The notes: generated by a model not told the origin, from the sequence alone. Shown: positions 1-9,594, counted from the stretch's first letter. The stretch is 62,640 nt of DNA from CAZWDO01 sp964632485 [NCBI: uncultured bacterium] (GCA_964632485.1 CAZWDO010000006.1:130408-193047); one strand, 5' to 3'. Translations and numbers: made by a program.

Positions 1-738
1 AATGATCACCGTGCTTAGTACCGAATCCCAATTGACATCAATTGTTTTAAAGCTGCTGAGAGTGGAAAAAAGCGCCAGTTTGGATTTGAGCATTGTTGTG
101 GATGAAACTTTCCAATCCAATTCAGAAACTGATTCGGCTCCAACTTCCGAACGGAACTTTTCAATTTTTTCGGTTTGGGGATCGTCGGCATACGGAACCG
201 GGTAATCAGAGGTAATGGTTTGTTTAAAGGCCAGCCCCAGTCTGGTTTTTAGCATTGGATACGGGATAAACCCTACTCCTATACTTTCTTGAATGTAAGC
301 CGGATCAAAAAAATTGGATATTTGTGTTTTCCCCGTGGGTTCATAATTATATCCCGGTCTCACTTGCGATTCTGCCTTCGCGGCGATATAGGGATTAATA
401 TAAAGTTGTAATTTGTAACTAAAGACCGATTCAAATTTGAGTTCATCCGAGGCTTTTTTTTCAGGCTGGGAACCGCTCTTGCTGATACCATAACTGATTT
501 TGCCGTCATTAATCCAGGAATAGTTCAATTGATCATAAGAGAGCTTGCCATTCAAATTGATTTGCCAGGTCAGATTGTCTTCGCCGCCCTGAGACCAGTT
601 TTTAAACGCGCTTTGGGATATGTTAAATGTGGAAATAAGTTCTTTTTTCCAATGTTGAACAGTATCCGGCGGAGTTTCTCCATGCAGGAAACTACTAAAA
701 AACAAGCAGATGCTGAGGATTGCCAATATCAGTTTCAC
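1..738 (-). CDS. DUF3078 family secreted/outer-membrane protein (partial, 3' end off the window)
   Basis: Reads leftward from a GTG at 738 and stays open for 246 codons to the edge, so the C-terminus is missing. The first 20 residues form a hydrophobic signal peptide (KLILAILSICLFFSSFLHG). Residues 47-55 (NWSQGGEDN) match the hallmark of DUF3078, a family common in Bacteroidota and relatives. The rest alternates polar and aromatic residues (for example FSYKLQLYINPYIAAKAE), as in an outer-membrane beta-barrel. Its AGGAG ribosome site lies in the last codons of mscL, so the two are probably translationally coupled. Family placement is by motif recognition; the biological role of DUF3078 is unknown to me. 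Confidence 0.75.
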   Translation of the reverse strand, partial: MKLILAILSICLFFSSFLHGETPPDTVQHWKKELISTFNISQSAFKNWSQGGEDNLTWQINLNGKLSYDQLNYSWINDGKISYGISKSGSQPEKKASDELKFESVFSYKLQLYINPYIAAKAESQVRPGYNYEPTGKTQISNFFDPAYIQESIGVGFIPYPMLKTRLGLAFKQTITSDYPVPYADDPQTEKIEKFRSEVGAESVSELDWKVSSTTMLKSKLALFSTLSSFKTIDVNWDSVLSTVII

Positions 739-740
739 TC

Positions 741-1199
741 TTAGGCTCCTTCTGCATTTGGAGTAGTTGAACCGCAATACGCGCATCGTTTGGCTTTTAA
801 TGGGATAGTTGAGAGACATTCCGGGCACTCCCGGGTGGTAATCGCTGCGACCGGCGCAGGTTTTTTCAGACGATTCATGCCACGGACAACTAGGAACAGC
901 GCCCAGGCCGTGATAAGAAATACTACAATGGCATTGATGAAAAGGCCGAAATTAAGAGTGATTGCCCCGGATTGTTGGGCTATTTCCAAAGTCGCGTAAG
1001 GGGGTGGAGTCGTACCTGCTTTGATAATGAGAAAAATATTCGTGAAATCCACTTTGCCCAAAAGTAAACCCAATGGCGGCATTAAAACATCAGCCACCAA
1101 TGATTTTACAATAGTTCCAAAAGCAGCCCCGATCATTATACCAACAGCCATATCCACTACATTGCCCTTCATTGCAAATTCCTTGAATTCCTTCAGCAT
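741..1199 (-). CDS. mscL: Large-conductance mechanosensitive channel MscL with C-terminal zinc-ribbon tail
   Basis: Inner-membrane stretch-activated channel that releases solutes on osmotic downshock. 152 residues. The N-terminus (MLKEFKEFAMKGNVVDMAVG, then IGAAFGTIVKSLVADVLMPP) is the classic MscL amphipathic helix and TM1; TM2 is about residues 84-106 (FGLFINAIVVFLITAWALFLVV). Instead of only the usual cytoplasmic helix, the tail after about residue 120 holds two CxxC knuckles (CPEC at about 125-128 and CAYC at about 138-141), a zinc-ribbon-like end seen in some MscL subfamilies. Start ATG follows GAAAGGAG. A TTGACA/TATTAT promoter lies 70-100 bp upstream. The DUF3078 gene follows with no gap. 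Confidence 0.95.
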   Translation of the reverse strand: MLKEFKEFAMKGNVVDMAVGIMIGAAFGTIVKSLVADVLMPPLGLLLGKVDFTNIFLIIKAGTTPPPYATLEIAQQSGAITLNFGLFINAIVVFLITAWALFLVVRGMNRLKKPAPVAAITTRECPECLSTIPLKAKRCAYCGSTTPNAEGA

Positions 1200-1267
1200 A
1201 CGATACTCCTTTCTGAATTAAACTCAGTTGATCGGCCTAACTTAACCATGAATTCGTTTGATAAAAT

Positions 1268-1296
1268 ATAATACATAGAATTAATAGAAATGTCAA
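1268..1296 (-). promoter_or_regulatory. Sigma-70-type promoter for mscL
   Basis: On the minus strand, TTGACA (1296-1291) and TATTAT (1273-1268) are separated by exactly 17 bp. It points at mscL with a leader of about 60 nt. Found by eye only. Confidence 0.7.
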
Positions 1297-1416
1297 TAGT
1301 TCTTTTTTCAGGAACTTTTTTTTAAATAGGAGAGTAGAATTTTAGTCTAATATTATGAAAGATCGTGATCAGATCGTATGTTATTATTTGTTTAGTCCCA
1401 GGAGAAAGGATACAGC

Positions 1417-2997
1417 TTGTCAAGTAAATTTGAAAAAATGCTTTATGGGCGCTGGTACCTACTTTTTTTTTTAATGAGTATTCCGCCCCTGTCTTATGCT
1501 CAGGATACCAGCGACGTGGCGCCAATCAATATATTGCCATCGCCGGTTTCATACCGGACTCTTTATTTGCCATCGGTTTACGATTATCGACTCAGTCGTC
1601 GGTATTTGATCCAGGAAGCGAATAAGGGGGATGCCCAGGCCCAGCATGAATTGGGATTGCGTTATCTATTCGGCTTCGGATTTGATGCGGATACGGCGCA
1701 AGGAGTTGCCTGGCTTAAAAAAGCTGCCGATGCTCGCTTGCCGATTGCCTTATATAATTATGGAATCATGTTGAATACTGGGATTGGAGTTGAGTGGAAT
1801 CCCTTTGAAGCTTTTCGTTATTTCCAATTTGCGGCAGATAGTTTGCTGTCGCAGGCCCAATATGCCTTGGGGATTATCTACCGGGCGAATTTGATTGTCC
1901 CTCGTCAGGAGAAAATTGCTATTTACTATTTGACTCAGGCAGCGCGCCAGGATTTCGAACCTGCCCATGCTGCTTTGGATGAATGGCGCAGAAAAGAACC
2001 GGGTCTTTTTATAAATTTTTCGTTAGATGATTCACAATCCGCTACTTCAATGATTGACACAGTATTTAATTCGCAGCCAGAAATTGCGTTAATCGATGGG
2101 GGATTTGAGTGGGATTTTATTGAATTTAATGCGGATTCGGGATTAGGTTATAATGAGCGCACGATTCTTGAACCCCTTTTTAATAAAAATGAAGATGAAT
2201 TGGGACAAATTTTAGGCGCCAGGACCACTCTTGCCGCAAAAGACGAAGGAGATAGCGCTAAACTCGACATCATACTGCAAGTCGCCCGGGCAGGTAGCCC
2301 CGAAGCCTTGCTGATGATGGGTATGTTTCATCAGTATGGATATAAAGTTAAAAAGAATTTAATACATGCTGTTCATTACTACTTGCGGGCCTGGCGGTTG
2401 GGTTCCTTCAAGGCTTGGGAGTTTCTAAATCAGATGAGCCAGGATTCTAATCTTGTTCCTGCGCTGGATCAGGCCATTCGACGAAAAAATCCGGAGGCGA
2501 TGTTCGACCGGGCAGGGATGACGGCTATTGGACTGGATATGAGTTTATCATCGGCGCAAGCTTGGAGTTTGCTGATTACCGCTGCCGATCAGAAATTTAT
2601 CAGCGCTGTTTTGGAAGCCGGTATCTGTTTCTACTCGGGAATCCTGGTCGATAAAGATCGACAACGGGCGCTTGAATATTGGAATTTGGCCTCTGAATTA
2701 GGAGATAGCGAAGGCGATGTCCGCATCGACATGGCGACTTTAAGCGACACTCTTTTCCAGGGAAACAAGCAATCTTCCCTGAGTCGCTTAAATCAAGCTG
2801 TCGAAAACGGATCTGTTTTAGCTCAATTAGCTTTAGGTGATTGTTATAAGCATGGCTGGGGCGTTAAACGTAATTGGGGCCAAGCCGCTGCTTGGTACCA
2901 ACAAGCCGGGATGAGGGGAAATATGGCAGCTTTCCAGTCGTATAAAAATATGCTGGATTCACTCCGACCTCCTTATTCAGAATTTCAAATTCGTTAG
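1417..2997 (+). CDS. Secreted Sel1-like repeat (TPR-related) protein
   Basis: 526 residues. A hydrophobic N-terminal segment ending in PPLSYAQ (about residues 13-29) is a likely signal peptide, so the protein should act in the periplasm or at the envelope. It contains several Sel1-like repeats, recognised by patterns such as GDAQAQHELGLRYLFGFG, ARLPIALYNYGIMLNTGIGV and LAQLALGDCYKHGWGVKRNW, in at least two blocks (about 50-170 and 285-515). Such repeats form solenoid protein-binding scaffolds. Start: TTG at 1417, seven bases after AGGAGAAAGG; an ATG at 1438 is the alternative but would trim the signal peptide. No partner gene is evident, so the binding target is unknown. Confidence 0.85.
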   Translation: MSSKFEKMLYGRWYLLFFLMSIPPLSYAQDTSDVAPINILPSPVSYRTLYLPSVYDYRLSRRYLIQEANKGDAQAQHELGLRYLFGFGFDADTAQGVAWLKKAADARLPIALYNYGIMLNTGIGVEWNPFEAFRYFQFAADSLLSQAQYALGIIYRANLIVPRQEKIAIYYLTQAARQDFEPAHAALDEWRRKEPGLFINFSLDDSQSATSMIDTVFNSQPEIALIDGGFEWDFIEFNADSGLGYNERTILEPLFNKNEDELGQILGARTTLAAKDEGDSAKLDIILQVARAGSPEALLMMGMFHQYGYKVKKNLIHAVHYYLRAWRLGSFKAWEFLNQMSQDSNLVPALDQAIRRKNPEAMFDRAGMTAIGLDMSLSSAQAWSLLITAADQKFISAVLEAGICFYSGILVDKDRQRALEYWNLASELGDSEGDVRIDMATLSDTLFQGNKQSSLSRLNQAVENGSVLAQLALGDCYKHGWGVKRNWGQAAAWYQQAGMRGNMAAFQSYKNMLDSLRPPYSEFQIR

Positions 2998-3115
2998 CAT
3001 AGCAATTCCTGATACGCTTTGATTTCTGAAGCCAGTAATTGAAACTGCTTCATTCCTTTTCAAATTGCTATGTAAGATATTTTTACATGGCATGTTTCTT
3101 TAAATAAATAAAACT
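2998..3115. repeat. Cluster of inverted repeats between two genes
   Basis: CATAGCAATT (2998-3007) recurs inverted as AATTGCTATG (3063-3072), enclosing an inner hairpin (GAAGCCAGT...AACTGCTTC). Two more hairpins follow: ATGTAA...TTACAT and AAATAAATA-aaac-TATTTATTT. The last may end transcription of the Sel1 gene, although it is A/T-only. Confidence 0.55.
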
Positions 3116-3130
3116 ATTTATTTTCAATAC

Positions 3131-3158
3131 TTGACAATTTGTTTTTTTCGCTTATATT
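3131..3158 (+). promoter_or_regulatory. Sigma-70-type promoter for the TPR/cold-shock gene
   Basis: TTGACA (3131-3136), 16-bp spacer, TATATT (3153-3158), about 75 bp before the start codon at 3237. Confidence 0.7.
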
Positions 3159-3236
3159 GTTTTAAATGATTTGCCGATTTATTGAATGTATCCTTTTTTG
3201 GATGCGAACCTTTGATTTTAGAAAGGGAGTGGTTAT

Positions 3237-4532
3237 ATGGAAACATCAAAAGAGAAACTTGAACAGGGAGATGCTTTAGAGAAAAACAAGCAATGGCAGG
3301 AAGCTTATGAGCTTTACCAGGAATTGCTCGCTGAAAATCCCAGGAGCTATGATTTATTGGCAAAATCAGCCTGGTGTTTGTCACGTCTGGGTAAATATGA
3401 TCAGGCTCGGGAAGTGTATGAAAAATTAACCCAGTATCAACAACAGATTGCTCGTTGGCCATATATGACGGGCTACCAGTATTATTGCCAATCACTATGG
3501 AAAGAAGCTTGTGAATGGTTTGAAAGGGCGCTGGATGTTTTTCCACGTTATTTAATTGTGAAATATCGACTCGCTTATGCTCTGACACAGCTTTCTGGAC
3601 GGCAAAAGCAACGGCAATCCGAACATATTCCGCTGGCAATGGAACATTTACGGGATTGCATCCAACTTTATCAGGAATTGAATGAAATTGATCAGCAAAA
3701 ACAGTCCGGACTGTTGGCTGATGTGTATTTTCAATTGGGAAAACTGGAAAGCCTCCAGGAAAATTGGAGTGAGGCTGAAAAATTATTCAATAACGCCCTG
3801 GAGTTGCGTCCCGGAGATATCAATGTTCTTTATCAATTGTCCAAAGCTTTCGTGCAGGATCAACGCTATGAAGAAGCTTTGAAAATTTTACCTCAACGAT
3901 TTGCCCGGGAATATTACGTCAATGAACTCAGAGCGGAAATTTATCATAAAATGGGCGATCTGGGTAAAGCCCACCGAGTTTATCGAGAATGCCTGAAACG
4001 ACGGGCCCGGGATTACCTTTATCGGAATCTGGCCGAACTCGAGTTGGAGGAAAATCAGTTCGAAGAAGCATATATTGCTATTAAGCAAGCTCTTAAGCTT
4101 CAATCAGATAATCACAAAACACTCTATACGCAGGCGCTTTTATTTGAAAAATTAGGGTTTTTTGAAAAAGCTAAACATTCCCTGAATGAAGCGATTGAAG
4201 CCAAAAAAAAGAATTTTCAATCTGGTTACCGCGAGGCGGAGATCAAACTCAAGGAGATTTCTCAACTCGAACCGGATCCTCAGGAAAATGACAAATGGCA
4301 GGAGTTTATTGACAAAATTGAGCCACCCGTTAAAATTGGTGTCGTGACATCCTATCATTACACCCGGGGTTTCGGCTTTATAGAATCCGACGGCATGCGT
4401 TATTTTTTTCATATATCCCAGTTACCCAAACGAGATCACATGCTTATCAAGGATAGTACCAAGGTTCGCTTTAAAGCCGTAAAAACTGAAAAAGGACCCA
4501 GCGCAATCGACGTTCATATTATCTTTGAGTAA
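3237..4532 (+). CDS. TPR-repeat protein fused to a C-terminal cold-shock domain
   Basis: 431 residues, no signal peptide, so probably cytoplasmic. Residues 5-345 are tandem TPR helices (for example DALEKNKQWQEAYELYQELL and YFQLGKLESLQENWSEAEKL). Residues 364-431 look like a cold-shock domain: GVVTSYHYTRGFGFIES carries the RNP1 motif (GFGFIE) and YFFHISQL carries RNP2. The likely role is RNA or ssDNA binding coupled to a protein scaffold. Start ATG 3237 follows AAAGGGAG and a clear promoter; the gene stands alone. The TPR-CSD fusion is seen directly; the function is inference. Confidence 0.85.
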   Translation: METSKEKLEQGDALEKNKQWQEAYELYQELLAENPRSYDLLAKSAWCLSRLGKYDQAREVYEKLTQYQQQIARWPYMTGYQYYCQSLWKEACEWFERALDVFPRYLIVKYRLAYALTQLSGRQKQRQSEHIPLAMEHLRDCIQLYQELNEIDQQKQSGLLADVYFQLGKLESLQENWSEAEKLFNNALELRPGDINVLYQLSKAFVQDQRYEEALKILPQRFAREYYVNELRAEIYHKMGDLGKAHRVYRECLKRRARDYLYRNLAELELEENQFEEAYIAIKQALKLQSDNHKTLYTQALLFEKLGFFEKAKHSLNEAIEAKKKNFQSGYREAEIKLKEISQLEPDPQENDKWQEFIDKIEPPVKIGVVTSYHYTRGFGFIESDGMRYFFHISQLPKRDHMLIKDSTKVRFKAVKTEKGPSAIDVHIIFE

Positions 4533-4559
4533 CCAATGGTTTGGCATTGAGTTCAATTT

Positions 4560-6206
4560 TTAAATGACTTCGATATTTTTTTTATTTAATAACTGCAATC
4601 CGTGTTCTTTGAGTTTATATTTTTGAATTTTACCACTGGCCGTCATTGGATACTCGTTTACGAAAAAGACATATTTCGGGACTTTATGGCGTGAAATTTT
4701 TCCCCGGCAGAAATCGATAATATCATCTTCGGCAAGGATAGAGCCTTCCTTTAGACGAATAAAAGCGCCGACTTGCTCCCCGTATTTGTGACTGGCGATG
4801 CCTGCCACTTGCACATCCTGGATTTCCGGAATACTCAGCAGAAATTCTTCGATTTCACGCGGATAGATGTTTTCTCCGCCCCGAATGATCATGTCCTTGA
4901 TGCGGCCAGTGATGCGTAAATAGCCGTTGCTATTCATGGCGCCCAGATCTCCTGAATGGAGCCAGCCTTGATTGTCAATGACAGCGCGGGTCGCTTCGGG
5001 CATTTTATAATACCCCTTCATAATATTGTATCCCCGGCAACATACTTCACCCTGAATATCGGCAGGGCAGTTTTCACCCGTTTCAGGATTGACTACACAT
5101 ACTTCGATTTCCGGCAATGCCTGTCCGACGGTGGAAACCCGCAGCTCTATCGGGTCATCGGTTCGCGTTTGTGTCATCACTGGCGAAGCCTCAGTCAATC
5201 CGTAGGCAATCGTGATTTCCCGACAATTCATTTTGTCAATGACCTGCCGCATAATTTCGATGGGACAGGGGGAACCTGCCATGATTCCAGTCCGCAAACT
5301 ATTGAACGTGAACAACGGAAACATTGGATGATTTAGCATCGCGATAAACATCGTAGGGACTCCATATAGAGCGGTACATTGCTCCTTTTCTACTGCTGCC
5401 AGCGCTAACAACGGGTCAAATCCTTCAAGAATAACCAGGGTCGATCGATGACTCAAAGCGGCCATCACCCCTAATACTAAACCAAAACAATGAAATAAAG
5501 GTACTGGAAGACAAATCCGATCTTCTGCTGTAAACTTTTGGCATTCGCCGATAAAAAAACCATTATTGACAATATTGTAATGAGTTAACATCACCCCTTT
5601 GGGAAATCCCGTCGTTCCTGATGTATACTGCATATTTATGACTTCATGGCAATCCATATCCGTCTGAATAGCCGCTAGGTCATCTTCTGGCTGATGAGCG
5701 CCTAATAAAAGCAGTTCGGCTGTGTTAAACATACCACGATGTTTTTCAGGTCCAATGAATATTACATTCTTTAAACAGGGAAACCGGTTCGTGTTGAGAT
5801 GTCCCCGTTCACACGTGCGCAGTTCCGGGATCAATTCATAAATCATTCCTAAATAATCATTTTCACGAAAACTGTCAATTAGGCAAAGCGTGTTAATATC
5901 CGATTGTTGAATCAGATATTCAAGCTCATGGAGCCGATAAGCGGTATTAATTGTCACCAGCACTACGCCAATTTTAGCAGTTGCAAAAAGAAAGGTCAAC
6001 CAATCCGGAACATTGCTCGCCCAGATTCCCAAATGATCTCCTTTTTTTAGACCCATGGCAAGCAAACCGTTTGCCATTAAATCAACACGTGAATTGAATC
6101 CACGATATGTCATGCGAAGATCGCGGTCAGCATATATTATGAACTCATGATCAGGATTGAGTTGCGCGGCTTCTTCCAATAATCCGCCTATTGTTTTTTC
6201 TATCAT
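4560..6206 (-). CDS. AMP-forming fatty acyl-CoA synthetase
   Basis: 548 residues, ANL superfamily. Activates a carboxylate, probably medium/long-chain fatty acid, to acyl-AMP and then acyl-CoA. P-loop [11 protein letters not shown] at 194-204; A5-type motif YGLTEASPV near 337; LHSGDLG and [20 protein letters not shown] in the hinge; catalytic lysine K526 in TASGKIQ. The pattern resembles the FadD/AcsA-like acyl-CoA synthetases that act with fatty-acid or aromatic acid use. It lies 92 bp downstream of the XRE-cupin gene on the same strand, a pairing often seen for this subfamily. Start ATG 6206 follows CGGGAG. Substrate is not deducible from sequence. Confidence 0.9.
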   Translation of the reverse strand: MIEKTIGGLLEEAAQLNPDHEFIIYADRDLRMTYRGFNSRVDLMANGLLAMGLKKGDHLGIWASNVPDWLTFLFATAKIGVVLVTINTAYRLHELEYLIQQSDINTLCLIDSFRENDYLGMIYELIPELRTCERGHLNTNRFPCLKNVIFIGPEKHRGMFNTAELLLLGAHQPEDDLAAIQTDMDCHEVINMQYTSGTTGFPKGVMLTHYNIVNNGFFIGECQKFTAEDRICLPVPLFHCFGLVLGVMAALSHRSTLVILEGFDPLLALAAVEKEQCTALYGVPTMFIAMLNHPMFPLFTFNSLRTGIMAGSPCPIEIMRQVIDKMNCREITIAYGLTEASPVMTQTRTDDPIELRVSTVGQALPEIEVCVVNPETGENCPADIQGEVCCRGYNIMKGYYKMPEATRAVIDNQGWLHSGDLGAMNSNGYLRITGRIKDMIIRGGENIYPREIEEFLLSIPEIQDVQVAGIASHKYGEQVGAFIRLKEGSILAEDDIIDFCRGKISRHKVPKYVFFVNEYPMTASGKIQKYKLKEHGLQLLNKKNIEVI

Positions 6207-6298
6207 CGGATTTCTCCCGAAGTGAATGTTAACTTATTTTTAAAAATAGTACTTGAATCTAATTTAGCATAGTGAACCATACACTTTTTGGTTAAAAA

Positions 6299-6874
6299 TC
6301 AATATGGCGCATAAACGACAGCCAGAATTTTAGCGGCTTTATCGCCGATCGAATGAACATTGTGGGGAACGATGGAATCATAATAAATGGAGTCTCCGAC
6401 CTCCAAGATAAAATTTTCTTTCCCATAAGCGATTTCAATTTTTCCGCTCAATACATATATAAATTCTTCTCCTTCATGATTGGATAGATGAATGCTATCA
6501 GCCGAGGATGGCATAATGTCAATCAAAAATGGTTCCATGTGACGTGATGATTTGTTGACAGCCAGAGCAAAAAAATCTAGATCACTATGCCCAGGATGTT
6601 TTTTGTCGGAAATATGCATCGTTTTTATTGATTGACCGTTACGGGTAATAACCGGGGAAAGACTTTCCTGGTCATCGAGAAAAGTGCCGACCCGAACACC
6701 CAAAACTCGCGCGATTCGAATCAACGGACCCAGCGATGGAATCATTTCTCCGTTCTCGATTTGGCTGATCATATCCTGAGCCAGGCCTGTACGTTCGGCG
6801 ACTACCTCAATGGGCAATTGACGATTTTCGCGTATTTGCCTGACAGCTTGGCCGATTTTGTCTGATGCTGGCAT
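6299..6874 (-). CDS. XRE-family transcriptional regulator with cupin sensor domain
   Basis: 191 residues. Residues 9-63 are an XRE helix-turn-helix (IGQAVRQIRENRQLPIEVVA, then GLAQDMISQIENGEMIPSL); residues 115-190 are a small cupin (HLSNHEGEEFIYVLSGKIEI...GDSIYYDSIVPHNV). Such proteins bind DNA as dimers and sense a small ligand through the cupin. Upstream SD is AAGGAG. The acyl-CoA synthetase downstream is the obvious regulated partner, so the ligand may be its substrate or product (inference). The gap between the two holds an imperfect inverted repeat AACCA-N9-TGGTT that could be an operator. Confidence 0.9.
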   Translation of the reverse strand: MPASDKIGQAVRQIRENRQLPIEVVAERTGLAQDMISQIENGEMIPSLGPLIRIARVLGVRVGTFLDDQESLSPVITRNGQSIKTMHISDKKHPGHSDLDFFALAVNKSSRHMEPFLIDIMPSSADSIHLSNHEGEEFIYVLSGKIEIAYGKENFILEVGDSIYYDSIVPHNVHSIGDKAAKILAVVYAPY

Positions 6875-7114
6875 AAAAAACTCCTTTCCAGTAGTAATAT
6901 AGGCTTTTAAATCTGACCGAAACTTTCTAAATGCGTTTTCCCGCTACAAATAGGCTACCGAAAAACGGTCCCGGAATTTATGGTTAGCGCCAACAACGAT
7001 TTTTATGAGCAACCAGCCATCCATGCAGTGCCCGCAGTTTATTGCTCTTTTGGATTTTTTCAAAACCGGACCCTCACTCTTCTCCGATAGCGAAATTTCA
7101 CTTAACATCTAAGG

Positions 7115-8101
7115 CTACCTGGAGTTGAAAAGTAGCGAATCCAAATGCTTACTAAACTTTTCCGCGCCCGTAATATTTAGATGGTCAGAATCCCAAAAGC
7201 AATCGTCCGTCAGTTTCCAGTTGCTGAAATCATAGTATTCTATTTGTGGGAATTGTTTTTTAAGCTGAGTGATCAGAGTATAAAATTCATTGAGATAAGA
7301 TGAATTAAAAGATGAACGATAAGCTTTTGAATAAGGAGGAGTTATGAGCACAATATTTTTTTTCCGAGCCAACAATAGTGTGATAATTTTTTGATAGTAG
7401 GTCATATTTTCGTTGATCAAATCTCGATTGTATAAGGATTGATGATTTTCAGCTTTTAATTGTCCGTGCCTTAAAAGTTGGCTGGAAGGCATGTAGGTGT
7501 TATTGTAACGATATCCATTGGCAATGAGAACTTCATCCGGTAGATTTGAATTTTCAGAAACTGCCGAACATGTGTCAATGCGATGGAGGACGGGTCTTTT
7601 TTTTAAGATCAAGTCTTTGATCAAACCGTAATGATGCGTATAGAAGAGTGAACTATAAAGCCATGTCCGCAGTATATTTTGACTCCGCGGACTAATACCT
7701 AATTCATGATAATAGTCTTTCGCAAAGAAAGGTTCATAGGTCTCTTCGTCATAGCCAAAAGAAAACCATGAGAGAGTCAAAATTACGGTTTGGAGGGAGG
7801 GCAGACGATCAATATATTTTTCAATAATTTGATAATCATAATAAACATCCTGTGACGAGTACGACAGATTAAAAGTTTTTTCGCGGAAAAATTGGGGGTT
7901 CAGACTTTTTTCTCCATGAGAAGCCCCTAAAATTAGTACGTGAATTTGACTGAGTTGATTCACAATAGATGAATGTTTGAAATATAGATCGGTACGGCTG
8001 GTGTACATTAAACGGGCTAAAAATTCAAGAAAACTGAGTTGAACGATAAGTAACAGGAAAAAATAGGCTAGCTTTTTTATAAAGTGACGTTCTAATATCA
8101 T
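7115..8101 (-). CDS. SGNH-hydrolase-like membrane-anchored protein of a dlt-like operon (DltD/AlgX-like role)
   Basis: 328 residues: a short cytoplasmic start, one N-terminal membrane helix (about 8-30), then an exported domain. LILGASHGEKSLNP (57-69) resembles SGNH block I with S61 as nucleophile, and DSDHLN has the D304-x-x-H307 spacing of the SGNH catalytic pair. This is the layout of DltD and other MBOAT partner proteins that move or trim O-acyl groups on surface polymers. Last gene of the ligase-ACP-MBOAT-SGNH operon, 14 bp after the MBOAT gene. Overall similarity to DltD is weak by eye, so the call rests on motifs plus context. Confidence 0.7.
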   Translation of the reverse strand: MILERHFIKKLAYFFLLLIVQLSFLEFLARLMYTSRTDLYFKHSSIVNQLSQIHVLILGASHGEKSLNPQFFREKTFNLSYSSQDVYYDYQIIEKYIDRLPSLQTVILTLSWFSFGYDEETYEPFFAKDYYHELGISPRSQNILRTWLYSSLFYTHHYGLIKDLILKKRPVLHRIDTCSAVSENSNLPDEVLIANGYRYNNTYMPSSQLLRHGQLKAENHQSLYNRDLINENMTYYQKIITLLLARKKNIVLITPPYSKAYRSSFNSSYLNEFYTLITQLKKQFPQIEYYDFSNWKLTDDCFWDSDHLNITGAEKFSKHLDSLLFNSR

Positions 8102-8115
8102 ACGGATTGTAATTC

Positions 8116-9588
8116 CTAAAATTGAAAATAGATGAACGATGATTCTCCGAAACGGCCAAACAAAAGAATGCTAAAAATCATCATGTAGTACACCGACCAT
8201 CGGAGCCAGATTGGTTTCATTTTAAGTCTATCCCAGACTGGTTTTTTTTGATGGAGGGTTTGAATAAATAGAATTGCAACTATTGAAAAGATAGCAATAA
8301 TAAAATCATAGCGATTCAAGCCATAATTAAAGATTTCCATTCCGCTCTGGCTTAGAGCGAACCTGGATGGAATACGGATTAAACGCTTAAAGATGGAAAA
8401 GGCATCCGAGACAGAATTGGCGCGAAACAGAATCCAGCTTAATGAAATGATAGTAAACGTCCAACCGATACGGATTGTTTTAAGAAGTTTGGGGAATTGA
8501 ATTAAATGGCTAATCTGTAATGTTTTTTTACGTAATGGTTGGCTGATAATAGAGGCGGAAAAGAGTAGCCCATGAGTCAATCCCCACAAAATAAACCCCC
8601 AACTGGCGCCGTGCCAGAACCCGCAGACTAAAAATGTAATCAAGCATGCAATTATAGTTCCGCCCTGTCTGTAATTGCGATATTTCATCTGCAAGGGTGT
8701 AAAAAGGTAGTCTGTTAGAAATTTTGAGAATGTAATATGCCACCGCCGCCAAAAATCCGGTATCGAAATTGCTCCGTAGGGGAGATTGAAATTTGGGCTC
8801 AATTCAATTTGAAAACATCGCGCGGTTCCCAGAGCGATATCCGTATATCCTGAAAAATCAAAATAAATCTGAAATGAATAGAGCGCAACGGCGATAAATA
8901 TGATTAACGGTTCACTTTGCTCTATGTTGGAATAAACCCGATTGACAAGCAAGCCCAGTCGATCGGCGATCACAATTTTTTGGAAAAGACCGCTCAAGAT
9001 AAGGATGCCTCCCCGGGTAAACTGATCATAGTCAATTTTTGAAGACCGGCTTAATTGTGGAACCAAATGGCTGGCGCGCTCAATCGGACCCTGGAGTAGT
9101 TTGGGGAAAAAACTCAGGTAGAGAGCGTGGACCTCCCAATCTGTAGTGGGCTGGGTTTTTTCCAAATAGACATCCGCCAGATATGATATCGCTTGAAATG
9201 AGTAGTAAGAAAGACCGATTGTAAGGATGGTTTGAGGAACCGGCACTAAAGACCGGGATAAAAAAAAGAGGCCTGCTGAATTGATGCTGTTAAATATAAA
9301 AGGAATATATTTATATAAGATAAGAATGCAAAGGATCGCAGTGATATTGAGAATCAGCAACCGATTTTTAGCTGTGGCTGCGGAATGTGATTGAAGCCGC
9401 CGCGCCCCATAGTATGAAATGTAAATAATGGCCAGCAGTGCCAGCATTAGCGATGGATTGAGCAATACTGCGTAGAAAAACAAACTAGCCATTAACAATA
9501 CGCGTTGTCTTTGTCGAAAATTTACACTGTAATAGATGATCCAGACAACTACCGCAAAAATAAAGAATTGAGGAGTATTCAGAGCCAT
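8116..9588 (-). CDS. MBOAT family membrane O-acyltransferase (DltB/AlgI-like)
   Basis: 490 residues, about ten membrane helices. Signature pieces of the AlgI/DltB/PatA-type MBOAT branch are visible: PKLLQGPIER (162-171), FDFSGYTDIALG (244-254), PDFWRRWHITFSKFLTDYL (278-296) and the catalytic-histidine segment CGFWHGASWGFILWG (H326). These enzymes carry an acyl group across the inner membrane onto a periplasmic or surface polymer. It sits between a carrier-protein gene (6 bp upstream) and an SGNH gene (14 bp downstream), the same set of parts as dltABCD. The acceptor polymer is unknown. Confidence 0.93.
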   Translation of the reverse strand: MALNTPQFFIFAVVVWIIYYSVNFRQRQRVLLMASLFFYAVLLNPSLMLALLAIIYISYYGARRLQSHSAATAKNRLLILNITAILCILILYKYIPFIFNSINSAGLFFLSRSLVPVPQTILTIGLSYYSFQAISYLADVYLEKTQPTTDWEVHALYLSFFPKLLQGPIERASHLVPQLSRSSKIDYDQFTRGGILILSGLFQKIVIADRLGLLVNRVYSNIEQSEPLIIFIAVALYSFQIYFDFSGYTDIALGTARCFQIELSPNFNLPYGAISIPDFWRRWHITFSKFLTDYLFTPLQMKYRNYRQGGTIIACLITFLVCGFWHGASWGFILWGLTHGLLFSASIISQPLRKKTLQISHLIQFPKLLKTIRIGWTFTIISLSWILFRANSVSDAFSIFKRLIRIPSRFALSQSGMEIFNYGLNRYDFIIAIFSIVAILFIQTLHQKKPVWDRLKMKPIWLRWSVYYMMIFSILLFGRFGESSFIYFQF

Positions 9589-9594
9589 ACGAGA

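Noticed and set aside
3124-3639. Long minus-strand open frame over the TPR/CSD gene
   Set aside because: No SD, no recognisable protein, entirely opposite a clear TPR-encoding frame.
4956-5336. Plus-strand open frame of 126 codons within the acyl-CoA synthetase
   Set aside because: Shadow of a well-conserved AMP-ligase gene on the minus strand.
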